Assembly (NCBI GenBank): GCA_945888325.1 | Contig: CAMDAC010000002.1 | Span: forward strand, 186,001-250,000 | From: Candidatus Sulfopaludibacter sp. SbA3 | Lineage (GTDB): Bacteria; Pseudomonadota; Alphaproteobacteria; Caulobacterales; Hyphomonadaceae | Reading direction: 5' to 3' | Length of the DNA: 64,000 nt | Shown here: in pieces, positions 1 through 10,506 of the stretch | Layout: each line of letters starts with the position of its first letter | Position numbering within the stretch: the first letter of the stretch is position 1 | Notes under the pieces: model-generated | The model's database searches: none | The model's input: the letters and a program-made list of their open reading frames with translations, nothing else | What the model was told of the DNA's origin: nothing | Position numbers and translations under genes: made by a program

Positions 1-2
1 GC

Positions 3-956
3 CGCGACGTTCAGCGCCGGATCGTGTTTGCGGAAGGCGAAGAACCCGCGGTGGTGCGCGCCGCCTGGAGTTTCAAGAGCCAGGGGCTTGGCCATCCGAT
101 CCTGATCGGCCGCGAAGCGCAGGTCGAAGCAACGATGGAGCAGATGGGCGTGCCGGCCGGGGCGCTCGACATCATCAATGCGCGCTTGTCTGACAACAAC
201 CCCGCCTATGTCGACATGCTGTACAAGCGCCTTCAGCGCAAAGGCTATCTGAAGCGCGATGTGCAGCGCCTGGTGAACCAGGACCGCAACGTGTTCGGCT
301 GCTGCATGCTGAAGAACGGCGACGCCGACGGCATGGTGACCGGCGTGACGCGCGCCTACGACGCGGCGCTGAAGGATGCGCTGCTGGTGCTCGACCCGAT
401 TCCCGGACAGGCCGTGATCGGCATGTCGATGGTGATCAACATGGGCAAGACGATCTTTATCGCCGACACGAGCGTGAACGAACTTCCCGACGGGCAGACG
501 CTGGCCAACATTGCGCTGGAAGCGGTTCGCAGCGTGCGCAGCCTCGGCTTTACGCCGCGTGTTGCCTTCCTCTCCTATTCGACCTTCGGCAATCCGATGG
601 GTGAGCGGGCGGACAAGGTGCGCGATGCGGTCGCGATCCTAGACCGGACGCCGGGCATCGACTTCGAATACGAAGGCGACATGAATGCCGACGTGGCCCT
701 CAACCCGAACCACAAGCTGCTCTATCCGTTCTCGCGCCTGACCGGGCCCGCCAACGTGCTGGTCATGCCGGCGATCCACTCGGCCTCGATTGCGACGAAC
801 CTGCTGGAGCAGATGAGCCGCGCGGTTGTGATCGGCCCGATGCTGCTGGGCCTCGAAAAGCCCGTGCAGATCGCGTCCCTCGGTGCCACCGTCGGCGATA
901 TCGTGGACCTCGCCACGCTGGCCGCGTTCGACATCGACCAGGTGCACAGCGCCTGA
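3..956 (+). CDS. maeB: NADP-dependent malic enzyme, C-terminal phosphotransacetylase-like domain (5' truncated by window)
   Basis: Translation FAEGEEPAVVRAAW...VLVMPAIHSASIATNLL...GPMLLGLEKPVQIASLGATVGDIVDLATLAAFD is typical of the MaeB PTA-like domain; the frame is open to the left edge. Confidence 0.9.
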   Translation, partial: RDVQRRIVFAEGEEPAVVRAAWSFKSQGLGHPILIGREAQVEATMEQMGVPAGALDIINARLSDNNPAYVDMLYKRLQRKGYLKRDVQRLVNQDRNVFGCCMLKNGDADGMVTGVTRAYDAALKDALLVLDPIPGQAVIGMSMVINMGKTIFIADTSVNELPDGQTLANIALEAVRSVRSLGFTPRVAFLSYSTFGNPMGERADKVRDAVAILDRTPGIDFEYEGDMNADVALNPNHKLLYPFSRLTGPANVLVMPAIHSASIATNLLEQMSRAVVIGPMLLGLEKPVQIASLGATVGDIVDLATLAAFDIDQVHSA

Positions 957-960
957 GGAT

Positions 961-2694
961 TTATTCCGCAGGCAGAGGTTCAGCCGGCGCCAAGCGGGAC
1001 TGCCGGAACCATTCGAAGGCGGACAGGGCGACGGCAATGCCGCCGAGCCAGAACGTCAGGATGAAGACGCTGTAATAGCCCTGCGTCTCGATCATGGCGC
1101 CAAGCCAAGGGCGACCAAGCGTGCCGATCAGCATGGTGAGCGAAGCGAGCAATGCATATTGCACGGCGGCAAAGCGCGCGTTCACGACGGACGTGAGATA
1201 GGCAACGACCGCGACGCTGGCGAAGCCGCCGGCCAGGTTCTCGCCGGCGATCGCGATCATCAGGCGCGCCATGCGCTCGCCCGCTTCCGCGCCCTGCCCT
1301 TCCGGCGAAATCTGTGCGGCCCAACCGGCGAACACGCGGAACGGTTCAGCGAGTCTTGTCCATTCGAGGAACGCGTCGATGCCCATGCCGCCGCGCGAGA
1401 GGTCCGCGAACAGGAGATTGGTCGCAGCCGCCAGCACTGCGCCTGCGACAAGAACCGGCATGCGGCCGAGGAAACTGATGACGACGGCGCCGAGGGCGGC
1501 GCCAGCGACAGTCATCAGTACACCGAAGAACTTGGAGGCAACGGCGACGTCCGCCATCGTGTGGTGAAGCGCGCCAAACCGGTCGTCCAGATAGAACGGA
1601 TAGGCGAACGAGCCCCAGACAGAATCTGTGAACCGGTAGGTCAGCGCCAGCAGCAGCACGAGCAATGCGCCCCAGCGCAGACGGCCGATCAAATCCATCA
1701 GCGGATCGAAGATTGACCGGAAAACGGCGCGCGTGATGCGCGCGGCGCGTGTCTCGCCGGTGGGGCCGTCGATGATCTCGGCGGGTTCGCGCCCATGGCG
1801 AATGAGGAGGATCAGCGCGCCGGCGGCGGGCATCAGCACAGTCAGGAACACGATCCATGGGCCTTGCTCGGTAACGAAGGCGCCGCCTTTGGGTGGGGGG
1901 ACCTGCGTGAACGAGGCGATCACGAAGGTCGCGATCATCAGGAACGCAGCGATCCAGCCGGCCGCCACCAGCAGGGTCGCGAAGGTGCGCTCACGCTCGG
2001 GAATGCCGGCCTGGAAGGTGAGCCTTTTGCTGCCCGGACCGGTTTCGATCTCCGGCTCTGGCGCGAGCAGCGTGCCGGCGATGGACAGGACCATCATCGC
2101 GGCGATCATCACGTAGACCACCACCCAGCCGAAATAACCCGCGAGGAGCAACGCGAGAAAGCCGGTGATGAAGCCCGCAATCCGGTAGCCGAACTGGTAG
2201 AGCGCGGCCATCAGGTCCTTGTCTTCTTCGGACCGCGCCACCTCGATGCGCCAGGCGTCCAGCACGATGTCATGCGTCGCCGAGAACAGGGCGGCGAACA
2301 GGGCGATGACAGCAACCAGGCCGATGTTCTCGCCGGGGTTCGAGAAGGCGAGGAGGAACAGCAGGCCGGCAATCGGCAGCTGCAGGCTCAGCAGCCATGT
2401 GCGACGCGGGCCAAGAAACGGGAAAGGATGGTGCGCGGTCTGAAAGGCCGGCGACCAGAGGAATTTGAACGCGTAGCCGATGGTGACGATAGACAGTACA
2501 CCGATGGTCGAGGGCGTGACGCCTTCAGTGGTCAGCCAGGCATTCAGCGTGCCGAGCACGGCGCCGTAGGGCAGGCCCGCGGACAGCGCGAGCAGGAACA
2601 TGGCCGCCATGCGCCGGTCGCGCATCGCCTTCAGCGCGCGGATGAAGCGCGGCGGTGTCTTTTCCGGAACCATGATCGCCGCGGCGTCCGTCAT
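961..2694 (-). CDS. ampG: MFS transporter, AmpG-like muropeptide permease
   Basis: Multi-TM protein with LSAGLPYGAVLGTLNAWLTTEGVT..IGVLS and FKFLWSP AmpG-type motifs; overlaps the upstream kinase stop by 4 nt. Confidence 0.8.
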   Translation of the reverse strand: MTDAAAIMVPEKTPPRFIRALKAMRDRRMAAMFLLALSAGLPYGAVLGTLNAWLTTEGVTPSTIGVLSIVTIGYAFKFLWSPAFQTAHHPFPFLGPRRTWLLSLQLPIAGLLFLLAFSNPGENIGLVAVIALFAALFSATHDIVLDAWRIEVARSEEDKDLMAALYQFGYRIAGFITGFLALLLAGYFGWVVVYVMIAAMMVLSIAGTLLAPEPEIETGPGSKRLTFQAGIPERERTFATLLVAAGWIAAFLMIATFVIASFTQVPPPKGGAFVTEQGPWIVFLTVLMPAAGALILLIRHGREPAEIIDGPTGETRAARITRAVFRSIFDPLMDLIGRLRWGALLVLLLALTYRFTDSVWGSFAYPFYLDDRFGALHHTMADVAVASKFFGVLMTVAGAALGAVVISFLGRMPVLVAGAVLAAATNLLFADLSRGGMGIDAFLEWTRLAEPFRVFAGWAAQISPEGQGAEAGERMARLMIAIAGENLAGGFASVAVVAYLTSVVNARFAAVQYALLASLTMLIGTLGRPWLGAMIETQGYYSVFILTFWLGGIAVALSAFEWFRQSRLAPAEPLPAE

Positions 2695-4181
2695 GCGGCG
2701 CCTGTCAGGCGGCCGGCGCCGGCTGTCCATTGCAGCGCAAGCGAGCGCAGGGCTTGCGCGTCGAGGGGCTTGGCGGCAACGCTGCTGGCGCCGCTGTCGC
2801 GGGCGCGCCGTTCGATGTCCGGATTGATCTCGGCGGAGACGGCGATGATCGGCGCGGTGAACCCGCTTGCCCGCAGCCGCCGCATCGCTTCGAACCCGTC
2901 CATAACCGGCATCCTCAGATCCATCAGTACAAGTTGCGGGGCCATCCGCGCCGCAGCCTCGAGCGCTTCGCTTCCGGTTGCGGCCACAGTGACGGTAAAT
3001 CCGGCTGATTCCAAGGCGCGGCGTGCAATCAGCGCGTTTACAGGATTGTCATCCGCGATCAGCACGCGTCCGCCGCCAGCTTCCGACTCCGGTTCTTCAG
3101 CGACGAGGCGGCCGGTGCGCGCGAGGTGGATGCGCTCGGCAATCGACGACATCCGGAGCGGACGGACCAGCCAGCCGCGGCAGCCCAGCTGGCGGAACCG
3201 GCCTATGGCGCCGCGGTCTTCCGGACGCAGGACAACCAGTGCAGGCGCCTTGCGCGCAAGGGCGGCCACCATGGCCTCCGGGAGGTCTGCGCCCACCAGC
3301 AGCACATCAATGCCTTCCGGGACCTGGCCGGTCGACAGGTCGATCTGGAAAGCGCCTGTTTCGAGGCCGGACATCGCGGCCGCGAGCGCCAGGGTTGTCG
3401 CCGGCGGCAGACCCGCCAGGCCAATCCGGCCGCCGAGCCGGGTCGCGTCATGCAGCGGCAGGGCATCTGCCAGGCTCAGGGGAATGTGGACGGAGAAGCT
3501 CGCCCCTTCCCCCAGACGCGACGCGATGGTGACGGAGCCGCCCAGCAGATCTGCCAGTCGTTTGACGATGGCAAGGCCGAGGCCGACGCCGCCATCTCGG
3601 TAGGCATCGCCGGACGCCGACTGGCGGAAAGCCTCGAACAGGCGCGCCTGGTCCTCCTCGGCAATGCCGGGGCCCGTATCGCGCACATGCAGGGCCAGCC
3701 CGGTCGCGAGCGGCTCGACATCGACAAGGACGGCGCCCTGGCGCGTGAATTTCAGTGCGTTACCGACAAGATTGAACAGGATCTGGCGTAGGCGGCCGGC
3801 ATCGCCCTCGTAGATGGGGACGGGCCAATGGACCGCCCGCACGGCGAGGTCGAGCCCGGCCGCGTGGGCCCGCGGCGAGAGCAGTTCCGCAACTTCACGG
3901 GCGAGCTGCAGCGGGCAGAAGTTCTCCGTCTCGAGTTCGACCGCCGAGGCATCCAGGCGTGCATAGTCGAGCACATTGTTCAGCAGGTCGAGCAGGCGTC
4001 CGCCGGAAAGACGGATCGTTTCCGCATACTCGCGCTGGGCGGGCGAAAGGTCGGTTTCGAGCAACAGCGACACGGTGCCGAGGATGCCGTTCAGGGGCGT
4101 GCGGATTTCGTGGCTGGCGGTTGCCAGGAAGGCCTGTTCAGGCGAATCGGTATCGGAGGGGCTGCAGGGCGGAGATGTCAT
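2691..4181 (-). CDS. hybrid sensor histidine kinase / response regulator (HisKA-HATPase-REC)
   Basis: HEIRTPLNGILGTVSLLLETDL (H-box), NLVGNALKFT (N-box), DTGPGI, GLGLAIVKRL, and a C-terminal REC domain with ADDNPVNALIARRAL..VLMDLRMPVMDG. Confidence 0.93.
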   Translation of the reverse strand: MTSPPCSPSDTDSPEQAFLATASHEIRTPLNGILGTVSLLLETDLSPAQREYAETIRLSGGRLLDLLNNVLDYARLDASAVELETENFCPLQLAREVAELLSPRAHAAGLDLAVRAVHWPVPIYEGDAGRLRQILFNLVGNALKFTRQGAVLVDVEPLATGLALHVRDTGPGIAEEDQARLFEAFRQSASGDAYRDGGVGLGLAIVKRLADLLGGSVTIASRLGEGASFSVHIPLSLADALPLHDATRLGGRIGLAGLPPATTLALAAAMSGLETGAFQIDLSTGQVPEGIDVLLVGADLPEAMVAALARKAPALVVLRPEDRGAIGRFRQLGCRGWLVRPLRMSSIAERIHLARTGRLVAEEPESEAGGGRVLIADDNPVNALIARRALESAGFTVTVAATGSEALEAAARMAPQLVLMDLRMPVMDGFEAMRRLRASGFTAPIIAVSAEINPDIERRARDSGASSVAAKPLDAQALRSLALQWTAGAGRLTGAA

Positions 4182-4227
4182 GCGCGCAGCCTAGTTCGAA
4201 TGCCTGAGCAGAGCCTTAACCGGATGC

Positions 4228-5772
4228 TTACCGCGCAATCATGGACCCAGCCGCGCCGGCCGTGCTGTTCGCCGGCCGATGCCGGTAGCTCAGGGCTTCG
4301 GCCACGTGGACGCGTCGTACTCCGCCTGAGCCATCGAGATCCGCAATTGTACGGGCCACTTTCAGAACGCGGGTATAGCCCCGCGCGGTCAGCGACAGCT
4401 TGGCCGCGGCATCCGACAGAAGCGCTGCGCCGGGGCCATCCGGGAGAGCGAACTGATCAATTGCGCCGGGCGGCATGTCCGCATTGACGAGGCGCCTGCC
4501 CTCCGTGCCGGCCTCAAACCGTTCGGCCTGCACTTCGCGCGCCCGGGCGACGCGGCCGCGCACTTCCGCCGTGCCCTCGGACGGCGCTGGCAGGCTGAGG
4601 TCCACCGCTGTGACGGGCGGCGTCTCGTAGAAAAGGTCGATCCGGTCAAGAAAAGGCCCAGAAATCCGGGCCTGATAGTCCTGCGCGCAGCGGGGTCCGC
4701 GCGTACAGGCGGCGGCGCCGGGCCCTCCCCCACAGCGGCAGGGGTTCATCGCCGAGATCAGCTGGAAGCGCGCAGGATAGCGCACATGCCGGTTGGCCCG
4801 CGCGATGACCGCTTCGCCCGCTTCGAGCGGCTGGCGCAGGCTGTCGAGAACCTGCCCTGAAAATTCCGGCAGCTCGTCCAGGAACAGCACGCCATGATGG
4901 GCGAGCGAGACTTCGCCCGGTTTGGCCTTGATACCGCCGCCGACAAGTGCAGCCATAGAGGCCGAATGGTGCGGCGCCCGGAAAGGTCTGGTGCGTGAAA
5001 GCTGCCCGCGCTGCAGCAGCCCGGCGACGGACTGGATCTGCGAGACTTCGAGCAATTCACGCGCCGAAAGCGGCGCCAGGAGTCCCGGCAGTCGCTGCGC
5101 CAGCATCGATTTGCCCGAGCCCGGCGGCCCGCAATAGAGAAGGTTGTGACCGCCAGCGGCGGCGATTTCGAGCACACGCTTGGCGCCTTCCTGGCCTTTC
5201 ACCTCGTTCAGGTCAGGCCCCGGCGGCGTCTCGAGCAGATCACCTTTCTTCGGCGGGCCCAGCACGCTTCTACCCGCGAAGTGATTGATCAGTGCGATCA
5301 GGCTCAGCGCCGGCAGCACACCGCCGCCCGCCCAGGCGGCTTCGGCGCCGCAGGCTTCCGGACAGATCAGGCTGAGCCCCATGGCCTCGGCCGCCATCGC
5401 CGCGGGCAACACGCCGGCCGTTTCAACCAGCCGTCCATCCAGCGACAGCTCTCCAATGGCCGCGTATCTGGACAACTGGTCTTCCGGCAGCACACCCAGC
5501 TTGGCCAGCATGGCGAGCGCAATGGCGAGATCATAATGGCTGCCTTCCTTCGGAAGGTCCGCCGGCGCGAGGTTCACGATCACCCGCTTGGACGGCAGGG
5601 TCAGCCCCAGCGCGGCGAAAGCGGCGCGTACGCGTTCCCGGCTTTCCCCCACCGCCTTGTCCGGCAGGCCGACGACCATGAAGGTCACCTGTCCGCCCGC
5701 AAGCTGGACCTGGACATCGACCGGCTGTGCTTCAACGCCGTCGAAAGCAAAAGTGGTGATCCGCGCGACCAT
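4228..5772 (-). CDS. comM: YifB/ComM family Mg-chelatase-like AAA ATPase
   Basis: MVARITTFAFDGVEAQPVDVQVQLAGG, Walker A CGPPGSGKSMLAQRLPGLL, FLDELPEF, AMNPCRCG. Confidence 0.95.
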   Translation of the reverse strand: MVARITTFAFDGVEAQPVDVQVQLAGGQVTFMVVGLPDKAVGESRERVRAAFAALGLTLPSKRVIVNLAPADLPKEGSHYDLAIALAMLAKLGVLPEDQLSRYAAIGELSLDGRLVETAGVLPAAMAAEAMGLSLICPEACGAEAAWAGGGVLPALSLIALINHFAGRSVLGPPKKGDLLETPPGPDLNEVKGQEGAKRVLEIAAAGGHNLLYCGPPGSGKSMLAQRLPGLLAPLSARELLEVSQIQSVAGLLQRGQLSRTRPFRAPHHSASMAALVGGGIKAKPGEVSLAHHGVLFLDELPEFSGQVLDSLRQPLEAGEAVIARANRHVRYPARFQLISAMNPCRCGGGPGAAACTRGPRCAQDYQARISGPFLDRIDLFYETPPVTAVDLSLPAPSEGTAEVRGRVARAREVQAERFEAGTEGRRLVNADMPPGAIDQFALPDGPGAALLSDAAAKLSLTARGYTRVLKVARTIADLDGSGGVRRVHVAEALSYRHRPANSTAGAAGSMIAR

Positions 5773-6377
5773 GCCCCGCCCCTTCCCGCCTCTGTTTCAG
5801 CTAGCATGGTTGATCGAACAAAAGAAGAACAATTCTTAATGAAATTGAAATTAGGGGGCCGGGCGTTGGCATGGCTGCAGAAGGCCCTCCCCTCCCATCG
5901 CGCCGCAATGGCCGGTGAGGGTGTTGGGATTTTTTGGTTTGAGAACCTTCAAACAGCACAGGTCCGTGGGCGGCGGTGTTGCGCAAGGGTCCGGCGGAGA
6001 GGTTTCAAGGGTCTGATCAAAATGGATTAAATTTTTTTACCAGAGGCGTGTTTTCTGTAGGCGCAAGTTTGGCTTTTTGCCTCTCGGGACCGCTTCAGTC
6101 CGTTGCATCCGGTGCATTTCGGATGACGAGTTTCTCTCACTCAGTCTCATAGATTCTCACTTTTTATCACTTTGTATCGGTTCCTTCTCGTCCGTTCTCG
6201 GGGGCGTTGGGTTTGCGCGCGTGGGTGCGAGGGGAAGTATACCTCCGCAGACCGGGAGGCGGCGTAAGCTCAGGCCAGGTATTTTACAGCGCGTTGATGC
6301 GCCTACGGATTTTATTTTCGGGAGGGACGCAACGTGTTGCGCAAGGCCGGACGGGTGCGACACCGGCGGGCGGCGGA

Positions 6378-7358
6378 TCAGGCTTCGACGGTTTCCACGG
6401 CCGCAAGGGCGGCGCGCAGGACCTCGAGGCCGGCGCCTTTCTTCACGGCATTCTCCGACAGGATGCGGCGCCACTGGCGGGCGCCCGGCTGGCTGGCGAA
6501 CAGGCCGAGCATGTGCCGCGTCATGGCGTGCAAGCTGAGGCCTTCGGTGAGACGGGCAGCGATATAGGGCTCGAAGGCGCGCACCGCCTCCCCCGCCGTG
6601 ACCGGCGCGCCGGCGCCGAACAGGCGCGCGTCGACTTCGCCGAGCAGGCCTGGCGTCTGATAGGCCGCGCGGCCGAGCATGACGCCGTCGAAGGTTTCGA
6701 GGTGTGCCGCACACTGATCAAGACTGGTGATGCCGCCGTTGAGGATGATCGCAAGATCAGGACGCTCTCGTTTGAGTTGGGCGACCAGGCCGTAGTCAAG
6801 CGGCGGCACCTCGCGGTTCTCCTTCGGGCTGAGGCCCTTAAGCCACGCGGCCCGCGCATGCACGGTGAACACGGAACATCCTGCCGCCGACACCTTGTCT
6901 ACAAAGGTAAACAGGGTCTCCCGGGCCGGCAGATCGTCGATCGCGATACGGTTCTTGACGGAGACCGGAATGGAGACGGCACCGCGCATCGCGAAAACAC
7001 ACTCCGCCACGAGGTCGGGCTCGGCCATCAGGCAGGCGCCGAAAGAGCCGGACTGGACTCGGTCAGACGGGCAGCCGCAATTCAGGTTTACCTCGTCATA
7101 ACCAGAATCTTCCGCGATACGCGCCGCCTCGGCAAGCTTGACAGGGGCCGAGCCGCCGAGCTGCAGAACGACAGGATGTTCCTCCGGGCCGTAGCCCAAA
7201 ATCCGGGCCCGGTCGCCATGGATGACCGCATCGGCGGTCACCATCTCGGTCCAGAGGAGCGCCCTTTTCGTCAGCACACGGTGGAAGGCCCGGCAATGCC
7301 GGTCGGTCCAGTCCATCATGGGCGCGACAGAGAATCTATAGTCTTGTTTTTTCAACAT
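6378..7358 (-). CDS. dusA: tRNA-dihydrouridine synthase A
   Basis: RFSVAPMMDWTDRHCRAFHR, LNCGCPSDRVQSGSFGACLM, VHARAAWLKGLSPKENREVPPLDY. Confidence 0.96.
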   Translation of the reverse strand: MLKKQDYRFSVAPMMDWTDRHCRAFHRVLTKRALLWTEMVTADAVIHGDRARILGYGPEEHPVVLQLGGSAPVKLAEAARIAEDSGYDEVNLNCGCPSDRVQSGSFGACLMAEPDLVAECVFAMRGAVSIPVSVKNRIAIDDLPARETLFTFVDKVSAAGCSVFTVHARAAWLKGLSPKENREVPPLDYGLVAQLKRERPDLAIILNGGITSLDQCAAHLETFDGVMLGRAAYQTPGLLGEVDARLFGAGAPVTAGEAVRAFEPYIAARLTEGLSLHAMTRHMLGLFASQPGARQWRRILSENAVKKGAGLEVLRAALAAVETVEA

Positions 7359-7728
7359 ATTTTAAGACCGCCAAAGGGCTTTATGCAGAACTGGCGGCGT
7401 TGGCCGAAGACCGTTCCGCGTGTCCTGCTCATCGTTTCCCAATCATCGATCCTCACTTCGCAGACATGCTGAACGTCGGCAAGCGTTGCGCCGTTCAATC
7501 CTTATGTTCCTTCGACTATCTGAAGGTGAAGACCGGGACTGACCGCCAAGATGCATGCAATCGCCGAATTGCCGCTCCCTCGAGCTCACCTGCGACGAAT
7601 GCTTACGGGCCCTCCGACCTTAAATCAAAATTCACCAACCACCCTTAAGCCATGGACGGGTCAGGCGTGGGCCCGTCGTGGCCCCTCGCTGGAAAATACG
7701 TTTAGAACGACCGAAGGGATAACGACCG

Positions 7729-8022
7729 TTGACGGAACTCGTAGCTGAAAATTCGCTCGTTCTTGATGCGGATCTGGGTGCCAAAGCAGCGCCCAGACTC
7801 CAGGCCGCCCTGCTCGAACGGCGCGGACACCCAGTTGTCATTGATGCCAGCAAAGTCGGCCACATTGGTGGCGGATGCCTCCAGTTGCTTTTGAGCGCCA
7901 AGCTGACCTGGGAGTCTGACAAACAGAGTTTCAGTCTGGTTTCGCCGTCCCAACCCATGATTCAGGCTCTGGAGTTCACCGGGCTCGACACTGCATTTTC
8001 ACAAGAACAGGGGGCTTCATAA
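7729..8022 (+). CDS. STAS-domain protein, chemotaxis operon
   Basis: TTG start after a GA-rich region; STAS-like VVIDASKVGHIGGGCLQLLLSAKL; first gene of the che cluster, overlapping the downstream start. Confidence 0.75.
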   Translation: MTELVAENSLVLDADLGAKAAPRLQAALLERRGHPVVIDASKVGHIGGGCLQLLLSAKLTWESDKQSFSLVSPSQPMIQALEFTGLDTAFSQEQGAS

Positions 8023-8387
8023 TGTCGCTTAGAATTCTGGCGGTCGACGATTCAAGAACCATGCGCGACATGATCCGCCTCGCGCTCGTTGAAGCCGGTT
8101 TCGAGGTGCATCTTGCAGAGGATGGCATCCATGGTCTTGAGGTCATGGATGCGGTGAACCCCCAGGTCATCATCACCGATATCAACATGCCCCGGATGGA
8201 TGGCTTCGGTTTCATAGAAGCCGTTCGCGCCCGGGAAGACTACAAGGGTGTTCCCATCCTTACACTGACGACCGAGAGCGCCACCGAGCTGAAGCAGCGC
8301 GCGCGTGACGCCGGTGCAACAGGATGGATCGTCAAGCCATTCAACAAAGAAAAGCTGATCAGCATCATTCATCGTGTAGCTGCCTGA
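8022..8387 (+). CDS. cheY: chemotaxis response regulator CheY
   Basis: REC domain only: ILAVDDSRTMRDMI..IITDINMPRMDGFGFIEAVR..WIVKPFNKEKL. Confidence 0.92.
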   Translation: MSLRILAVDDSRTMRDMIRLALVEAGFEVHLAEDGIHGLEVMDAVNPQVIITDINMPRMDGFGFIEAVRAREDYKGVPILTLTTESATELKQRARDAGATGWIVKPFNKEKLISIIHRVAA

Positions 8388-8409
8388 ACCAACCGAAACG
8401 GAATTGCCA

Positions 8410-10506
8410 ATGGACACGATGGACGAAATCCGGGAGACTTTCTTCCTTGAGTGCGAAGACCTGCTTCAGGATCTTGAAACGGGCCTCACCGCCATTCGCG
8501 ATGGCGACCGCGACCCGGAGAAGGTGAACTCGGTTTTCCGGGCTGTTCATTCGATCAAGGGCGGCGCGGGCGCCTTCGCGCTCAACGACCTGGTCCGGTT
8601 CGCACACAAGTTCGAAACCACGCTGGACGAAGTTCGGGCGGGACGGCTTGAGCCTCAGACAGACCTGGTTGCGCTGTTTCTGCGCTCTGCGGATTTTCTG
8701 GCAGATCTGGTGGCCTCGGCCCAATCCGGCGATCAGGTCGATGGCGAGCAAATCGATCACCTGATCTCCGAGCTGGAATCGTTCATCGACAGCGACAATG
8801 CCGCGCCGAGCGCCGAAAACTTTGTCTTCGAACCCATCGCGCTCGACTTCAGTCTCGACTTCGATGCCCCTCCCCCGCCTCCCGCCGAGGACGGCGACTG
8901 GCGCATCACAATCTCACCGCACGAGAACCTGTTTGCGCGCGGAAATGACTCTGTCATGTTGCTGCGGGCGCTCCGGCTTCTGGGCGACTATTCGGTCACC
9001 TGCGACTGGAGCGATCTCTTTTTTCTGGACCATATGGACTGCGAAAAGAGTTACCTGAAATGGTCCCTGACAATGCCCGCCATGGTCACGGAAACCGCGA
9101 TCCGGGAAGTCTTCGAATTCGTCGAAGATGAGTGCGATCTGAAAATCGAGCGGACCGCTGTCAGCAGCGCGCCGCGCCCCGCACCTGTTGAGACGCAGAC
9201 GCCGAGCAAACCGGCACTCGCTGCCTCTCCGCAAGCCTTGCACGAAGATTCCGATCACGGTCCGTCGACGGCCGCCTCCGCAGACGCCAACGGCAAGGAT
9301 GCCGGAAAAGCGCCGAAAGCAACCGTCCGGGTAGAACTCGACCGGGTCGACCGGCTGATCAACCTGATCGGCGAACTGGTCATCAACCAGTCGATGCTCT
9401 CGCAAGCCGTCTTCGATGCCGGGTTCCCCCCGAACTCCCCGCTCGCCGGCGGTCTCGATGAGTTCAAGCAACTCACCCGCGACATTCAGGAAAGCGTGAT
9501 GTCGATCCGCGCTCAGCCGGTTAAGCCGCTGTTCCAGAGAATGTCGCGTATCGTTCGCGAGGCGTCCAACGCTACGCGCAAGGACGTGCGCCTGGTCACC
9601 GAAGGCGAGTCGACCGAAGTCGACAAGATCGTCATCGAACGGCTGTCCGATCCGCTGACCCACATGATCCGGAATGCTGTCGATCACGGCTTGGAATCCC
9701 GCGAAAAACGCGAGGCGGCAGGCAAACCCCGCGAGGGCGTTGTCCGGCTTTCTGCAATGCACAGGTCCGGCAGGGTGATCATCGAGGTGAGCGACGACGG
9801 CGCGGGGATCAACCGCCCGAGAGTGCGTCAGATTGCCATCGAAAAGGGATTGATCTCGGCCGACGAACAATTGACCGACGGCGAGATCGACAACCTCCTC
9901 TTCATGCCGGGCTTCTCGACGGCTTCGGAAGTGTCGAACCTTTCGGGCCGCGGCGTCGGAATGGATGTCGTCAAGAAATCGATCCAGGCCCTCGGCGGCC
10001 GCGTCTCAATCGTTTCCGTCCCTGGCCAGGGATCGTCTTTCATCATCAGCCTGCCTTTGACTCTCGCGATCCTCGACGGAATGGTTGTCCGGATTGCGGG
10101 CCAGACCACAATCATTCCGCTTACGGACATCGTGGAAACCCTCAAGCCAAAACCGGAAGATATTCACTATCTGTCGACCGAAGGGCAAGTCGTCTTCATC
10201 CGGGGCGCGTTCGTTCCGCTGGTGGATGTCGGGGCGACGCTCGGTTACCGTGCCCCCCTGACGAAAGTCGACAACCAGATCGTCGTGCTCACCCAGACGG
10301 AAGACAGTGCCCTCAGCGCACTTCTGGTGGACGAGATCTTCGACCAGCGACAGGTCGTGATCAAAGGTCTCGAAGAAAATTATGGTTCCGTACCCGGAAT
10401 AGCTGCCGCGACCATCCTTGGCGACGGAAGAATTGCACTAATTCTTGACGTTGACCGGATAGTCTCCCGGAAAAGCATGACAGCCGATCTGTCAGAGGCA
10501 GCGTGA
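8410..10506 (+). CDS. cheA: chemotaxis histidine kinase CheA
   Basis: HPt VNSVFRAVHSIKGGAGAF; H-kinase dimer and HATPase (NAVDHGLE, DDGAGIN, GRGVGMDVVKK); C-terminal CheW-like domain. Confidence 0.96.
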   Translation: MDTMDEIRETFFLECEDLLQDLETGLTAIRDGDRDPEKVNSVFRAVHSIKGGAGAFALNDLVRFAHKFETTLDEVRAGRLEPQTDLVALFLRSADFLADLVASAQSGDQVDGEQIDHLISELESFIDSDNAAPSAENFVFEPIALDFSLDFDAPPPPPAEDGDWRITISPHENLFARGNDSVMLLRALRLLGDYSVTCDWSDLFFLDHMDCEKSYLKWSLTMPAMVTETAIREVFEFVEDECDLKIERTAVSSAPRPAPVETQTPSKPALAASPQALHEDSDHGPSTAASADANGKDAGKAPKATVRVELDRVDRLINLIGELVINQSMLSQAVFDAGFPPNSPLAGGLDEFKQLTRDIQESVMSIRAQPVKPLFQRMSRIVREASNATRKDVRLVTEGESTEVDKIVIERLSDPLTHMIRNAVDHGLESREKREAAGKPREGVVRLSAMHRSGRVIIEVSDDGAGINRPRVRQIAIEKGLISADEQLTDGEIDNLLFMPGFSTASEVSNLSGRGVGMDVVKKSIQALGGRVSIVSVPGQGSSFIISLPLTLAILDGMVVRIAGQTTIIPLTDIVETLKPKPEDIHYLSTEGQVVFIRGAFVPLVDVGATLGYRAPLTKVDNQIVVLTQTEDSALSALLVDEIFDQRQVVIKGLEENYGSVPGIAAATILGDGRIALILDVDRIVSRKSMTADLSEAA

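Noticed and set aside
1795-3603. 602-aa plus-strand ORF opposite ampG and the histidine kinase
   Set aside because: Low-complexity Arg/Gly/Gln-rich antisense shadow of two well-supported genes in high-GC DNA.
8914-9870. 318-aa minus-strand ORF opposite cheA
   Set aside because: Antisense shadow of the clearly coding cheA frame; no recognisable domain.
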